A DNA stretch of 44,116 bases from Trueperaceae bacterium (GTDB lineage Bacteria > Deinococcota > Deinococci > Deinococcales > Trueperaceae), in the NCBI GenBank assembly GCA_020431825.1, contig JAGQHN010000032.1, positions 1 through 44,116 on the forward strand, written 5' to 3'. Made by a program: the position numbers and the translations under genes. This document shows positions 17,009 to 24,970 of the stretch, piece by piece. Positions within the stretch are counted from its first letter, which is position 1. Each line of letters begins with the position of its first letter. The notes under the pieces were generated by a model. That model saw only the letters and a list, made by a program, of their open reading frames with translations, was not told where the DNA came from and ran no database searches.

Positions 17009-17767
17009 ATGAAAAAAATGTTCGTATTCGTCTTTCTTGTCCTGCAATTTAGTGCCTTAGGGTTTGCCCAAAGGTCCTGTTTGCCTGACCCCTTCCCTAA
17101 CATTTATAGACCGCAGGTTCTTGCTGACATGCAAGGAATGTTAAGTTCCTCTGATAGCTACAAGGCGGCTCGAGCTGACTTCTTGCTACGCGCCAAAGCA
17201 GAAGCCTTGCCTGATACATTTGTACCTCACCTTGAAGATACCGTTACTAAATTTCTGGCATCAGAAAGACGCAGTCAACGTCAATATATTTTGCGGCTTA
17301 GTCGCTGTCTGCGAGACAATGATGTCATTACCCCTTTGGAAAAACAGGCGCTAGATCGCTTTTTTGAAGCAATGCTCCAAAATAAAGCCGGGGAGGCCCT
17401 AAGAGCAGCAAAGTACTTATCAGAAAATGCAGCGTCTGACCTGGGGCTAATTATTGGGCCCATCTTTTTGGACCTGGTGGCAGATTACGATGACAGTTCT
17501 GGTACTGCCGAAACCCAGTCACAGGTAAGTGGCGGCGACATCGGCGGCGCAGTAGGCACGATTGTAGGAGCCATTTCCGGACTGGCTACCGGCGGACTCG
17601 GGGGAGCTTTGGTGGGCGCAACGCTAGGTTCAGCCGTAGGTAAAGCCGTGGGTAATGCCGTTCAAACGCTGGTTGATGCCCTGTTTGGCAAAGGAGATGA
17701 GCTTGAAGAAGGCGGAGAAGAGGGAGGTGGCGACGGGGGCAGTAATGGAGGCGGTGAAGGAGACTAA
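17009..17767 (+). CDS. Exported glycine-zipper protein (paralogue B)
   Basis: 252 residues, same length as the protein at 15955. Signal peptide MKKMFVFVFLVLQFSALGFA then QRS. A helical domain carries LASERRSQRQYILRLSRCL, matching the paralogue's SRCL block. Residues about 175-220 are a very clear glycine zipper (GGAVGTIVGAISGLATGG, then LGGALVGATLGSAVGKAVG), long enough to span a membrane more than once. The tail is acidic and Gly-rich (DELEEGGEEGGGDGG). AAGGAG lies 7 nt upstream of the ATG. I do not recognise a named family. The two genes look like a local duplication that has since diverged in tail and zipper. Confidence 0.78.
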   Translation: MKKMFVFVFLVLQFSALGFAQRSCLPDPFPNIYRPQVLADMQGMLSSSDSYKAARADFLLRAKAEALPDTFVPHLEDTVTKFLASERRSQRQYILRLSRCLRDNDVITPLEKQALDRFFEAMLQNKAGEALRAAKYLSENAASDLGLIIGPIFLDLVADYDDSSGTAETQSQVSGGDIGGAVGTIVGAISGLATGGLGGALVGATLGSAVGKAVGNAVQTLVDALFGKGDELEEGGEEGGGDGGSNGGGEGD

Positions 17768-17891
17768 GGTTTAGCCATAGCCTCTTGTTATGACGGCGGT
17801 ATACCAGGTTTTGTGTATTTGGTCTAGTGAATCCCCATGCTGCCAGGGTTCGCCCTTTCCTATACGCACAAAATCGGACACCTTTCTAAGC

Positions 17892-17927
17892 CTTGTTAAG
17901 ACCTTGTTAAGACCCCTTTCCTAAGCT
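17892..17927 (+). promoter_or_regulatory. SARP-type promoter: perfect CTTGTTAAGAC tandem repeat and TAAGCT
   Basis: Two identical CTTGTTAAGAC copies (17892-17902, 17903-17913), exactly 8 bp, then TAAGCT (17922-17927). The expected transcript starts near 17934 and includes AAAGGAG before the transporter start. This is the best example of the box in the window. Confidence 0.7.
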
Positions 17928-17949
17928 TATGACAGCAAAGGAGCACCTC

Positions 17950-18276
17950 ATGAGCTGGACTTACTTATTCGCCGCCACCTTATTCGATGTTATAGCGACC
18001 GTTTATATGAAACAGTCAGATGGTTTTAGCAAACTCTTTCCGACCTTTATCGCCATTACGACTTTTGGTGCGAGTATCTTTTTACTGGCGCTGGCTTTAC
18101 AGAAGCTCGAGGTCATTCCTGTTTATGTCGTTTGGGTGGGTTTTGGTACTGCCTTGATTACTATCTTGGGCATCCTTATCTATCAAGAAGCGATAAGCCC
18201 CCTCAAGCTAATATCGGTTGCCTTCATTGTCGCTGGTGTTATTGGTGTAAGCCTCAGTTCAAATGCCCTTAATTAA
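17950..18276 (+). CDS. Small multidrug resistance (SMR/EmrE-like) family membrane protein with Glu to Asp change
   Basis: 108 residues, four hydrophobic helices, the usual SMR length. The first helix (YLFAATLFDVIATVYMKQSD then GF) aligns with EmrE's YLGGAILAEVIGTTLMKFSE then GF. The essential membrane Glu (E14 of EmrE), which binds both protons and substrate, is Asp13 here. The helix-3 Trp is kept (VYVVWVGFGTALIT). Known E14D work in EmrE shows that substrate still binds while coupling is altered, so this protein may have a different substrate or be a chaperone-like partner; that is inference. The start is the ATG at 17950 with AAAGGAG upstream, not the one at 17929. It is first in an operon with the beta-propeller gene. 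Confidence 0.85.
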   Translation: MSWTYLFAATLFDVIATVYMKQSDGFSKLFPTFIAITTFGASIFLLALALQKLEVIPVYVVWVGFGTALITILGILIYQEAISPLKLISVAFIVAGVIGVSLSSNALN

Positions 18277-18285
18277 GGAGAAAAA

Positions 18286-19338
18286 ATGAAGATGATTCGT
18301 TACTGGTTTTTAGCGCTCTTGTTGTTTGGCACCTTCGCCCATGCAGATATACCGCTAGATGGTCTGACTTTGGCGCTTCATCCTGTGGGTGAAACTCTGG
18401 TGGTGGGTGGCCGAAGTCGCACGCTGTACACGCTTGACGCCAGCACGCTCGAAGTTCTAAACCGTACTTACTTAGGAACTACTATCAATAAGCTCATGTT
18501 TTCTCCCGATGGCAGCCTGCTCTTTGTGCAAGATAGCGAACCTGATATTTATATCCTGAATGCTGAGACATTCGAGCAAATCGGCACGCTGGGTGGCTAC
18601 GGAAGCTTAAGCATGGCGCCAGATGCAAAGCTCATGGTGGCCCTGAACCGTGACTATGACGGTGACACGCTAACGCTCTTTGATACCAACGGTCTCGAAA
18701 TGAAAAGTCTGACCTTTGGCGAAGACGATGATGTTTCCTCTTTGGGTATTAGCCCAGATGGCAGTAAGCTTGCAGTTTTCTTTGACTATTTTGAAAGTGA
18801 AAATGAAGAAGACGTTTCTTGGAGCAACATACCAGAAGAATATGAAGGCTTTGCCAAAGATGTTTATGCCGAGCAGCATGACGGCGACGAGGCGCGCTAT
18901 ATGCTACTTAGTTTGCCAGGTCTAGAGGTTTTAGCCGATTATGTAAGTTTTTATAGCCCACGCGAAGATGAACTGGTCTTTTTTCAGGGAGATGACGCGC
19001 TGATTATAAACTCGAGCAATGAAAATGCCCGCTACAGTCCAGATGGTACTGTCGAGATGTGGGCCTGGTCCAGCGATATAAGCGCTTACGGTTCAGGCAT
19101 ATCGGCAGATCACAACATCCTGGCAGTGGGTAGCCTTGCCGATGCCAGCATAATGGACATGGCTAATAACAGCGAAGTAAGTTTTGATCTGGATGATTTA
19201 CCCGGCTGGCCCGAGTACTTCAGCAGTTTTGTGATCGCTCCCAGTGGCATTATTTATGGAGCAACTGACGCCCACCGCGTGGTCAAGGTAACGCAGGCAG
19301 GTGCCGGCGTTAGTAAAGAAATCAAGCCTATTTACTAA
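18286..19338 (+). CDS. Exported WD40-like beta-propeller protein
   Basis: 350 residues. The signal peptide ends in GTFAHA. The mature part repeats a beta-propeller blade pattern: LALHPVGETLVVGGRSRTLY, LMFSPDGSLLFVQDSEPDIY, LGISPDGSKLAVF and ARYSPDGTVEMWAW, each with the SPDG turn that marks WD40-like/YVTN-type blades. No catalytic motif is visible, so a binding or scaffold role outside the membrane is most likely. AAGGAG precedes the ATG; only 9 bp separate it from the SMR gene, so the two are co-transcribed from the SARP-type promoter at 17892. Confidence 0.8.
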   Translation: MKMIRYWFLALLLFGTFAHADIPLDGLTLALHPVGETLVVGGRSRTLYTLDASTLEVLNRTYLGTTINKLMFSPDGSLLFVQDSEPDIYILNAETFEQIGTLGGYGSLSMAPDAKLMVALNRDYDGDTLTLFDTNGLEMKSLTFGEDDDVSSLGISPDGSKLAVFFDYFESENEEDVSWSNIPEEYEGFAKDVYAEQHDGDEARYMLLSLPGLEVLADYVSFYSPREDELVFFQGDDALIINSSNENARYSPDGTVEMWAWSSDISAYGSGISADHNILAVGSLADASIMDMANNSEVSFDLDDLPGWPEYFSSFVIAPSGIIYGATDAHRVVKVTQAGAGVSKEIKPIY

Positions 19339-19387
19339 GTTCTGCACTATTACTCAAATCTAATTCAATTCTAAGGAGAAAATTATC

Positions 19388-20173
19388 ATGTTACGGTTTA
19401 GAATATGTAGTTGGTCCATGATGGCGGTATTTTTTTTATCGCTAGTTTCGTTTGCTTCTGCACAAGACCTTGATTGTTTGTCGCAGCCTGCAGATCATCC
19501 CTGTTGGGGTGCTGCTGCACCAAGCTTTAGCCAAGATGCAGTTGGTTTAGCCGAGGCAGTTAATAAAGAAAATCAGCGCCGAATGAATGAAGGAGATTGT
19601 AGTGGCTTAGATCATGAGGGTTGTTTGGGCCTGCAAGGCGCAACCCTCTATTGTTGGCTTGTTGGCTGTTTAACGCCACCTGATGATCCAAAACCCGAAC
19701 CAACCCCTGAAGATCCGACTCCTGAAGATCCGACTCCTGAAGATCCGACTCCTGAAGATCCTGAAGACCCTAATGGCCCTGGCCCTGAAGATCCGACCCC
19801 TGAAGATCCTGAAGACCCTAGTGGTCCTGGATCTTCAGGGCCAAAGGAAGAACCACAGGGTCAGCAGGCTGATACTGCTGCAGAGTTTGTAGGGATGCAA
19901 TCTCAGCGTTTCAATCAGAAAACTAGAGAGGTACTTGAAACGCTTCAGCCAGGTTCAGTGATTACAAAAATATCTTGGGAAAACGGCACAGAGTTGGAAT
20001 TAGTTCTAGTAAAATTCCTTGAGACTAAGAAAAGCAATAAGCGAGAATACATTGCCTTCCTTGATATTGTTGATCGTACAAACTCTGAACAGTATCGTAT
20101 TGTTATAGGTGGACAAGGCAATATTGTCTATGCCCTTCCTCTTAAAACTTTCATAAGAGCAATTCGTGAATAA
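19388..20173 (+). CDS. Exported protein with Pro-Glu-Asp repeat linker
   Basis: 261 residues. The signal peptide ends in FASA then QDLDC. A short Cys-rich N-terminal part (C at CLSQPADHPCWG, CSGLDHEGCLG, YCWLVGC; about six Cys, likely disulphide bonded) is followed by a linker built from PTPED repeats. The C-terminal domain of about 105 residues (VGMQSQRFNQKTREVLETL, VITKISWENGTELELVLVKF, YRIVIGGQGNIVYALPL) reads as a beta-rich fold I cannot name. AAGGAG lies 8 nt upstream. The repeat linker is typical of surface proteins that must span a wall or layer. Confidence 0.72.
   Translation: MLRFRICSWSMMAVFFLSLVSFASAQDLDCLSQPADHPCWGAAAPSFSQDAVGLAEAVNKENQRRMNEGDCSGLDHEGCLGLQGATLYCWLVGCLTPPDDPKPEPTPEDPTPEDPTPEDPTPEDPEDPNGPGPEDPTPEDPEDPSGPGSSGPKEEPQGQQADTAAEFVGMQSQRFNQKTREVLETLQPGSVITKISWENGTELELVLVKFLETKKSNKREYIAFLDIVDRTNSEQYRIVIGGQGNIVYALPLKTFIRAIRE
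19701..19830 (+). repeat. In-gene tandem repeat of 15 bp (CCTGAAGATCCGACT)
   Basis: CCTGAAGATCCGACT and close variants repeat about four times, followed by two longer versions, and encode PEDPT units. A reverse copy (GGATCTTCAGG near 19829) follows, so the transcript can fold back. Copy number is likely to vary between strains. Confidence 0.75.
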
Positions 20174-20313
20174 AAATTAAGAAGTTTTTTGGTGGACTTA
20201 GTTTAGAGTAGGTTTATCAAGCTTATTACATCCTCAGCTCCAGGTGTGTAATAGAGGTTTGCCTAGCCTAACTCAAATTTGTACGAAAAACCCAACGAAT
20301 TCTGAAAGGAGTT

Positions 20314-21069
20314 ATGAAGTACTTTAAAATCATTATTATTACGATAGTAGTTGTGGGATTACTTACGGGTTGCAGCAAGCTCGAGCGCAATGCTAAAAAA
20401 CTGGTCGGAGGTCTTTCTGAGATTATCTCAGAAGGGGTGAACGGCGTTATTCAGGCAACCGTAAAAATCATCTTCTTGAGTGTGCTCAGCACTCAGGAAG
20501 ATGGCACACAGGCGCTGAGTTTTGAAGCTGAAACCCCCTCTGGTCGTGCCTTTAAAGGGATTGCAGTAGGTGCAACCAATGCCCTCAGTTCCGGCGAAGT
20601 AGCCATTAAAGGTAGAGCGTTTGAGGTGCAGGGTGAGCCTGTCCTGCTAGCAAATGCCATAAATTCTGAGGGTAGCTTGCCCCTGGTTATGATTGCGGTT
20701 GAAACAGATACGCTTATTACTCAGCCGAGTCTGGGCAGGTCTTTAAGTGATGTCGGTACGCTCGAGCTCGTAGCACAAAGTCTTAATCAGGGAAATAATT
20801 CCCCGACTATTTTTCGGTTTATTGGTGAGACTGAAAAGAATCTCAGTCTTTTAGGTATTGGTTTAACCAGGCTAGATTTAAATGCGGGTACTCAGGGTGA
20901 GCTGCTGGACTGGCAGGCTAGCGGGGATATGCGTCTGGAAGGCAGTATTATAGAAACAAGTCTTGGAGCAACCCTCGAGGCTGGAGCTGAGCTTAGGCTG
21001 ACGGCTGGGGAAAAAACGCAGGTCGTAAATGCCCAGCTCTATAGCTTTGTCGTGCAAAAGGCTCAGTGA
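20314..21069 (+). CDS. Putative lipoprotein of unknown function
   Basis: 251 residues. The signal peptide ends in LLTGC, a good lipobox. Mature residues 20-60 have small-residue hydrophobic stretches (LVGGLSEIISEGVNGVIQAT), then a beta-rich domain (TPSGRAFKGIAVGATNALSS; VQGEPVLLANAINS; LGATLEAGAELRLTAGE). It resembles the lipoprotein at 15218 in size, in the TPxG start of the domain and in the repeated strand pattern, so common descent is plausible though weak by eye. AAAGGAG lies directly upstream of the ATG. No SARP-type repeat is visible in the 140-bp gap before it. Confidence 0.72.
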   Translation: MKYFKIIIITIVVVGLLTGCSKLERNAKKLVGGLSEIISEGVNGVIQATVKIIFLSVLSTQEDGTQALSFEAETPSGRAFKGIAVGATNALSSGEVAIKGRAFEVQGEPVLLANAINSEGSLPLVMIAVETDTLITQPSLGRSLSDVGTLELVAQSLNQGNNSPTIFRFIGETEKNLSLLGIGLTRLDLNAGTQGELLDWQASGDMRLEGSIIETSLGATLEAGAELRLTAGEKTQVVNAQLYSFVVQKAQ

Positions 21070-21298
21070 TGTAGTCAGAACTTTCACAATTTCCTCGAGC
21101 TGATTTATAAATCTGGAAAACTCCAGCAAAAATCAGAATTTTGTGACGCTTGTTTTGCTTTAATCAGCAAAGCAGGCGTTTGATTTTGATGTGGTGGTTA
21201 TACCCGCAAATGGGTACCTGGGGTGACCAATACAGCTAAGAAAAATAAAACGTTAATACTCCAAAATTTAAGGTACCAGGTGGGATTTGGTTTGACTA

Positions 21299-23686
21299 AT
21301 GCTTACTAAACTAAAGCTTGTTGTGCTTATTGTCACTATGCTACTTGTCAGTTGCGGTGGTGAGAGCACCCCAAAAAGTTCAGAGACCCCGGAGACAACT
21401 GCCCAAAAAGTGCAGTGGATGGTAAATCCGTACACCTTAAACACTTCAGTAACTACTACCCAGGAAACAACGGATGATTTAAGCTTTGAGCTGCTTAATC
21501 AGGGCACGTTAGCGGGTGATTTTGAGATTAGTATTGAGGCTGATTGGCTAAGTGTTAGTCCGACTTCGGGTAGCCTCGAGCCAGACAAAAGTCAGACCAT
21601 CAGGGTGTCTTTTGCTAGTTGTGTAACAATGGCCGAAGAAAAGACCAATATAAAGATTGAAGGCTCTAACTCATCGCAAATCGTAAGTATCTTCTGGAGT
21701 TGTATGGGGGCTAGCCAACCAGATATAAGTGAGCCAGCGGTTGAAGTCTTGGAGGCCAATATTTTTGAATTGGTTACGTCCAGTCTGAGTTTTAAAAATC
21801 AGGGTGCGGCGGCGCTCGAGTACAGTATTGAGTCCTCTGCTGAGTGGCTCAGGCTCGAGCCAGATGCAGGTAGCCTAGCGCCCAATGCCAGCCAAAAGAT
21901 TGCACTGGAAGCCGAGTGCGGCGAAAAGGCCGGTGCGTTTGAAACCGAGCTTGTCATATCGTCAAATGACCCAAACGAAGGCAAGAAAACGGTTCCCTTA
22001 AAACTCATTTGCAATTCGCTGGATGTTCCTGACATCAGCTTACTTCCGACCTCTATTGTTGCTGCTGCAAGGGTAGGTACAGGTTTGACCAGAACCCTCA
22101 GTTTTAGCAATGAAGGCCGGGTGACCCTGGACTTTGCGGTGCAGGAAAATGTTGATTGGCTTAGCGTAAACCCAGCCGAAGGTAGCCTCGAGTCGGGAGC
22201 TATGCAAACCCTCGAGCTGGCCCTGACTTGCAGTGATAAAGAAGAAACCCTAAGTACAACCCTTGATATAAAAAGCAATGACCCAGATGAGGCCAGTGTT
22301 GCTGTGCCAATTGTCTTTGATTGCACGGTTGAGCAGCCTGCAAATACGCCAGATATCACTGCACCGCAACCCAACCCCCTGACGCTAACGGCCTATATTG
22401 CTGGACAGACAGAGGCAAGTGGCAGCTTCAGCTTTAGAAACCTTGGTAATGCCGAACTGAGTTTTGCGCTGGAAAAAGATGCTGATGTAAGCTGGCTCGA
22501 GCTTCCTACTAGCTCTGGCACGGTCGCTGCCGGTCAGACCCAGGTCATAACGGTGCTAGGCCAATGTGCTGATCAGGTTGAAACCAAGATCACCAAGCTA
22601 GGTCTCAGTAGCAATGACCCTGATGAAGCTGCAAAGTCACTTACTGTACAACTTAATTGCGCACTGCCTCCCTTGAAGACGCTAAGCGTTGCTACTTCGG
22701 GTGCGGCAGGCAAGGTTGTCAGTACCCCAGCAGGTATTGAGTGCGGGGAAACTTGCTCTGCTCAATTCCTGATTGGTAGCGAAATTCAGCTCGAGGCTCA
22801 GGGGCTAGATGGTACTAGATTTGTTTCCTGGAAAGTTGGTCCCTGTCAGGGACAGGATGCCCTTTGCAAACTCACCCTTGGCAAAGATATGGCGGTTGAG
22901 GCCGTCTTTGAAAAATCACAGTTTGATATTGAGGTGCGCTTTTCTGATACCAACTTAAGCAGTTCACAAAAGGCTGCTTTTACCAATGCTGCTGCCCGCT
23001 GGGCCGAAATCATCGTGGCTGATATCCCGGATATCGAGGTCAACATTAAAGGTCGTAACTGTAATGATGTTCCTGATTTTGTTGGCACCATAGACGACCT
23101 TCTGATTGATGTTAAAGCCCCCAGTATTGACGGAGTAAATGGCATTTTGGGACAGGCAGGTCCCTGTTTTATTCGCCAGAATGGCCTGCCCTACTTTGGC
23201 ATTATGCAGCTAGATAAAGCAGACATAGACAGGCTCGAGGCCGCAGGGCAACTGGAAAATGTCATCTTGCATGAGATGGGCCACATTCTGGGCATAGGCA
23301 CGCTCTGGGAATTTGCCTTTGATTTGCTCGAGTACACGGGCTCGAGCTGTGACGCTGCGTCCACCATTGGCTATACCGGGACCCACGCCCGTTCTGCCTA
23401 TCAGACGATGGGCGGTAAGGGCAATGTACCCGTTGAAGATACCGGAGGTCTTGGCACCAAGTGCGGTCACTGGCGCGAAGAAAGCTTTGGCAATGAGCTT
23501 ATGACGGGCTATCTCAACTCAGGCACCGCTAACCCCCTGAGTCGCATTACCGCAGGGACCTTAGAGGACATGGGTTACACCGTAAACTACAATGCTGCTG
23601 ACAGCTATAGCCTTGGGGGGCTTCGTAGTCAAGACGCAGGCGATAAGCTCGAGGAGATTTTAATCAGACCACAGGTTCTTCCGTAA
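21299..23686 (+). CDS. Leishmanolysin-like (M8) zinc metallopeptidase lipoprotein with Ig-like repeats
   Basis: 795 residues. The lipobox (MLLVSC) anchors the protein. Four Ig-like/BACON-type repeats follow, each with W-L-x-x-x-P-x-x-G-S/T-L/V and a closing SNDPxE (for example ADWLSVSPTSGSLEP, AEWLRLEPDAGSLAP, VDWLSVNPAEGSLES, VSWLELPTSSGTVAA). Next is a Cys-containing InlB B-repeat-like module (LSVATSGAAGKVVSTPAG ... FVSWKVGPC). The C-terminal peptidase has the zinc motif HEMGHILGIG at about residues 657-666, then GHWREESFGNELMTGYL with a third His and the Met of the Met-turn. The ATG has no clear ribosome-binding site. It ends in a CTCGAG-armed terminator. Surface proteolysis is the likely role. 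Confidence 0.85.
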   Translation: MLTKLKLVVLIVTMLLVSCGGESTPKSSETPETTAQKVQWMVNPYTLNTSVTTTQETTDDLSFELLNQGTLAGDFEISIEADWLSVSPTSGSLEPDKSQTIRVSFASCVTMAEEKTNIKIEGSNSSQIVSIFWSCMGASQPDISEPAVEVLEANIFELVTSSLSFKNQGAAALEYSIESSAEWLRLEPDAGSLAPNASQKIALEAECGEKAGAFETELVISSNDPNEGKKTVPLKLICNSLDVPDISLLPTSIVAAARVGTGLTRTLSFSNEGRVTLDFAVQENVDWLSVNPAEGSLESGAMQTLELALTCSDKEETLSTTLDIKSNDPDEASVAVPIVFDCTVEQPANTPDITAPQPNPLTLTAYIAGQTEASGSFSFRNLGNAELSFALEKDADVSWLELPTSSGTVAAGQTQVITVLGQCADQVETKITKLGLSSNDPDEAAKSLTVQLNCALPPLKTLSVATSGAAGKVVSTPAGIECGETCSAQFLIGSEIQLEAQGLDGTRFVSWKVGPCQGQDALCKLTLGKDMAVEAVFEKSQFDIEVRFSDTNLSSSQKAAFTNAAARWAEIIVADIPDIEVNIKGRNCNDVPDFVGTIDDLLIDVKAPSIDGVNGILGQAGPCFIRQNGLPYFGIMQLDKADIDRLEAAGQLENVILHEMGHILGIGTLWEFAFDLLEYTGSSCDAASTIGYTGTHARSAYQTMGGKGNVPVEDTGGLGTKCGHWREESFGNELMTGYLNSGTANPLSRITAGTLEDMGYTVNYNAADSYSLGGLRSQDAGDKLEEILIRPQVLP

Positions 23687-23704
23687 GCATTTGGAAGTGG
23701 CAGA

Positions 23705-23733
23705 GCCTCGAGTTAAACCCTCGAGGCTTTTTT
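23705..23733 (+). terminator. Rho-independent terminator with CTCGAG in both arms
   Basis: GCCTCGAG (23705-23712), a 7-nt loop, CTCGAGGC (23720-23727), then six T. It ends the metallopeptidase transcript. Confidence 0.9.
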
Positions 23734-23769
23734 GCTGTTAAGACCTTGTTAAGACCCTCTTTTTAAACT
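23734..23769 (+). promoter_or_regulatory. SARP-type promoter: GCTGTTAAGAC/CTTGTTAAGAC repeats and TAAACT
   Basis: GCTGTTAAGAC (23734-23744) and CTTGTTAAGAC (23745-23755) in tandem, exactly 8 bp, then TAAACT (23764-23769). It starts directly after the terminator of the upstream gene, so the alpha/beta hydrolase is its only clear target. Confidence 0.65.
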
Positions 23770-23792
23770 CTTTTTAGTACAAGGAGGGCAAG

Positions 23793-24779
23793 ATGATTTT
23801 AAGTTTATCGGTTTTAAGTTTGTTGGGCTCACTGGTCTATCTGGTTAATAACAGAGTAAAAGCTTCTGCCGCCAAATTTCTTTACCCAAAGCGGCGTCTG
23901 GCAAAGGCAAGTCCTGCTGACTATGGGCATGCCTTTGAGACAGTGACTTTTTGTAGCGCCGATGGTTTAAAACTGGGCGGCTGGTATCTGCCTGCCAGCA
24001 CTGAGGGCAAAGCAACCATTGTGTTTGTTCATGGACTTAAAGGCAACCGAGCGTCCTTATTAAAGCTGGCTTTAAAACTGGTTGAGCAGGGCTACGGTGC
24101 CCTCCTTTTTGATCTGCGCAATCATGGGGCCAGTGAGGGGAATATAACGACTATGGCCGCGCAGGAGGTCTTTGATATAGAGGGCGCGCTTGATTTCTTA
24201 AAGGCTCGAGCCGGACTTGACGCCAGTCAAATTGGCATCATAGGACATTCTTTAGGGGCGGCAACTGCCCTGCGTGTCGCCGCCAATCACAGGTTTAAAT
24301 TTGTGGTTGCGCATGCGGCCTTTGCCGATCTTTGCGACAGTATGCATCAGGCTGCGCGGAGTCTGACAGGACTAAGGGCAGATCATCCGCTAGTCAAAGC
24401 CGTGCTTTACCCTTTTGTTTGTCTGATGATCCGCCATGCGCAGCAGCAAGTCGGGCAAAGGGCCAAAACCATTAGCCCCAGGCAAGATCTCACGCTTATG
24501 CAGTCCATTCCCTGTTTATTTGTTCATGGTTTAAAGGACACGACCATCGCAGCTTCTAATAGCAGGGTGCTTTTTGATGTTGCGAGCGGTGAGAAGGAAC
24601 TTCTTTTACTTGATAATGCTGGTCACGCGGTAGAAGCGTTGCTCGAGCTTTCCCAGTTTGCCGTTCTTGATTTTGTGAGTAAACATGGTCAACTTGACCA
24701 TCCTGACAAAAATAGCCGGGCTTTAAAACCCTACGACATGCCTGTGAGTCTTACCTCTGCAGGCGTTTATCTGATGTAA
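23793..24779 (+). CDS. Membrane-anchored alpha/beta hydrolase
   Basis: 328 residues. A short N-terminal hydrophobic helix (ILSLSVLSLLGSLVYLV) is likely an uncleaved anchor. The hydrolase fold shows IVFVHGLKGNRASLLKLALK (oxyanion region), LLFDLRNHGAS, the nucleophile elbow IIGHSLGAATAL with Ser, the acidic residue in FVHGLKDTTI and the catalytic His in NAGHAVEAL. This is the BAAT/Hydrolase_4-like group of serine hydrolases (esterase, lipase or acyltransferase); the substrate is unknown. AAGGAGG lies 6 nt before the ATG. It is driven by the SARP-type promoter at 23734. Confidence 0.88.
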   Translation: MILSLSVLSLLGSLVYLVNNRVKASAAKFLYPKRRLAKASPADYGHAFETVTFCSADGLKLGGWYLPASTEGKATIVFVHGLKGNRASLLKLALKLVEQGYGALLFDLRNHGASEGNITTMAAQEVFDIEGALDFLKARAGLDASQIGIIGHSLGAATALRVAANHRFKFVVAHAAFADLCDSMHQAARSLTGLRADHPLVKAVLYPFVCLMIRHAQQQVGQRAKTISPRQDLTLMQSIPCLFVHGLKDTTIAASNSRVLFDVASGEKELLLLDNAGHAVEALLELSQFAVLDFVSKHGQLDHPDKNSRALKPYDMPVSLTSAGVYLM

Positions 24780-24789
24780 ATACCGTTCA

Positions 24790-24906
24790 AAGTGGGTCAC
24801 TTTCCCTATCAAGGCTGAAAAAATGGGAAGTGGCTCAAATTCAGGATGAAACCACCATCAATTGGGATGAAACCACCATCAATTGGGATGATACCACCGT
24901 CTAAAA
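24790..24906. repeat. Tandem 21-bp repeats and flanking direct repeats, resembling an IS end
   Basis: Two exact 21-bp units (24844-24864, 24865-24885; core GGATGAAACCACC) and a third diverged unit starting GGATGATACCACC (24886). Just upstream, GTGGGTCACTTT and GTGGCTCAAATT are imperfect direct repeats about 40 bp apart. Multiple short repeats of this kind are found at the ends of IS21-family elements; no transposase is present, so at most this is a relic or solo end. Confidence 0.45.
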
Positions 24907-24970
24907 GTGAACCATTTCGTTAAACCCAGCTAGAAAAAGCTGCAAGCTAAGCATAAAGAAAGGATGCAAA

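Noticed and set aside
17784..17800. CTTGTTATGAC resembling the SARP box.
   Set aside because: Single copy, no second repeat at 11 bp, and no TAnnCT at the right distance.
21180..21298. Hairpins and GGTACC words before the M8 gene as a possible riboswitch.
   Set aside because: Stems are short, and no known aptamer core or terminator/antiterminator pair is visible.
21799..22374. 191-codon minus-strand frame within the M8 lipoprotein.
   Set aside because: Shadow of the Ig-like repeats on the other strand; Ser/Val-rich with no own ribosome-binding site.
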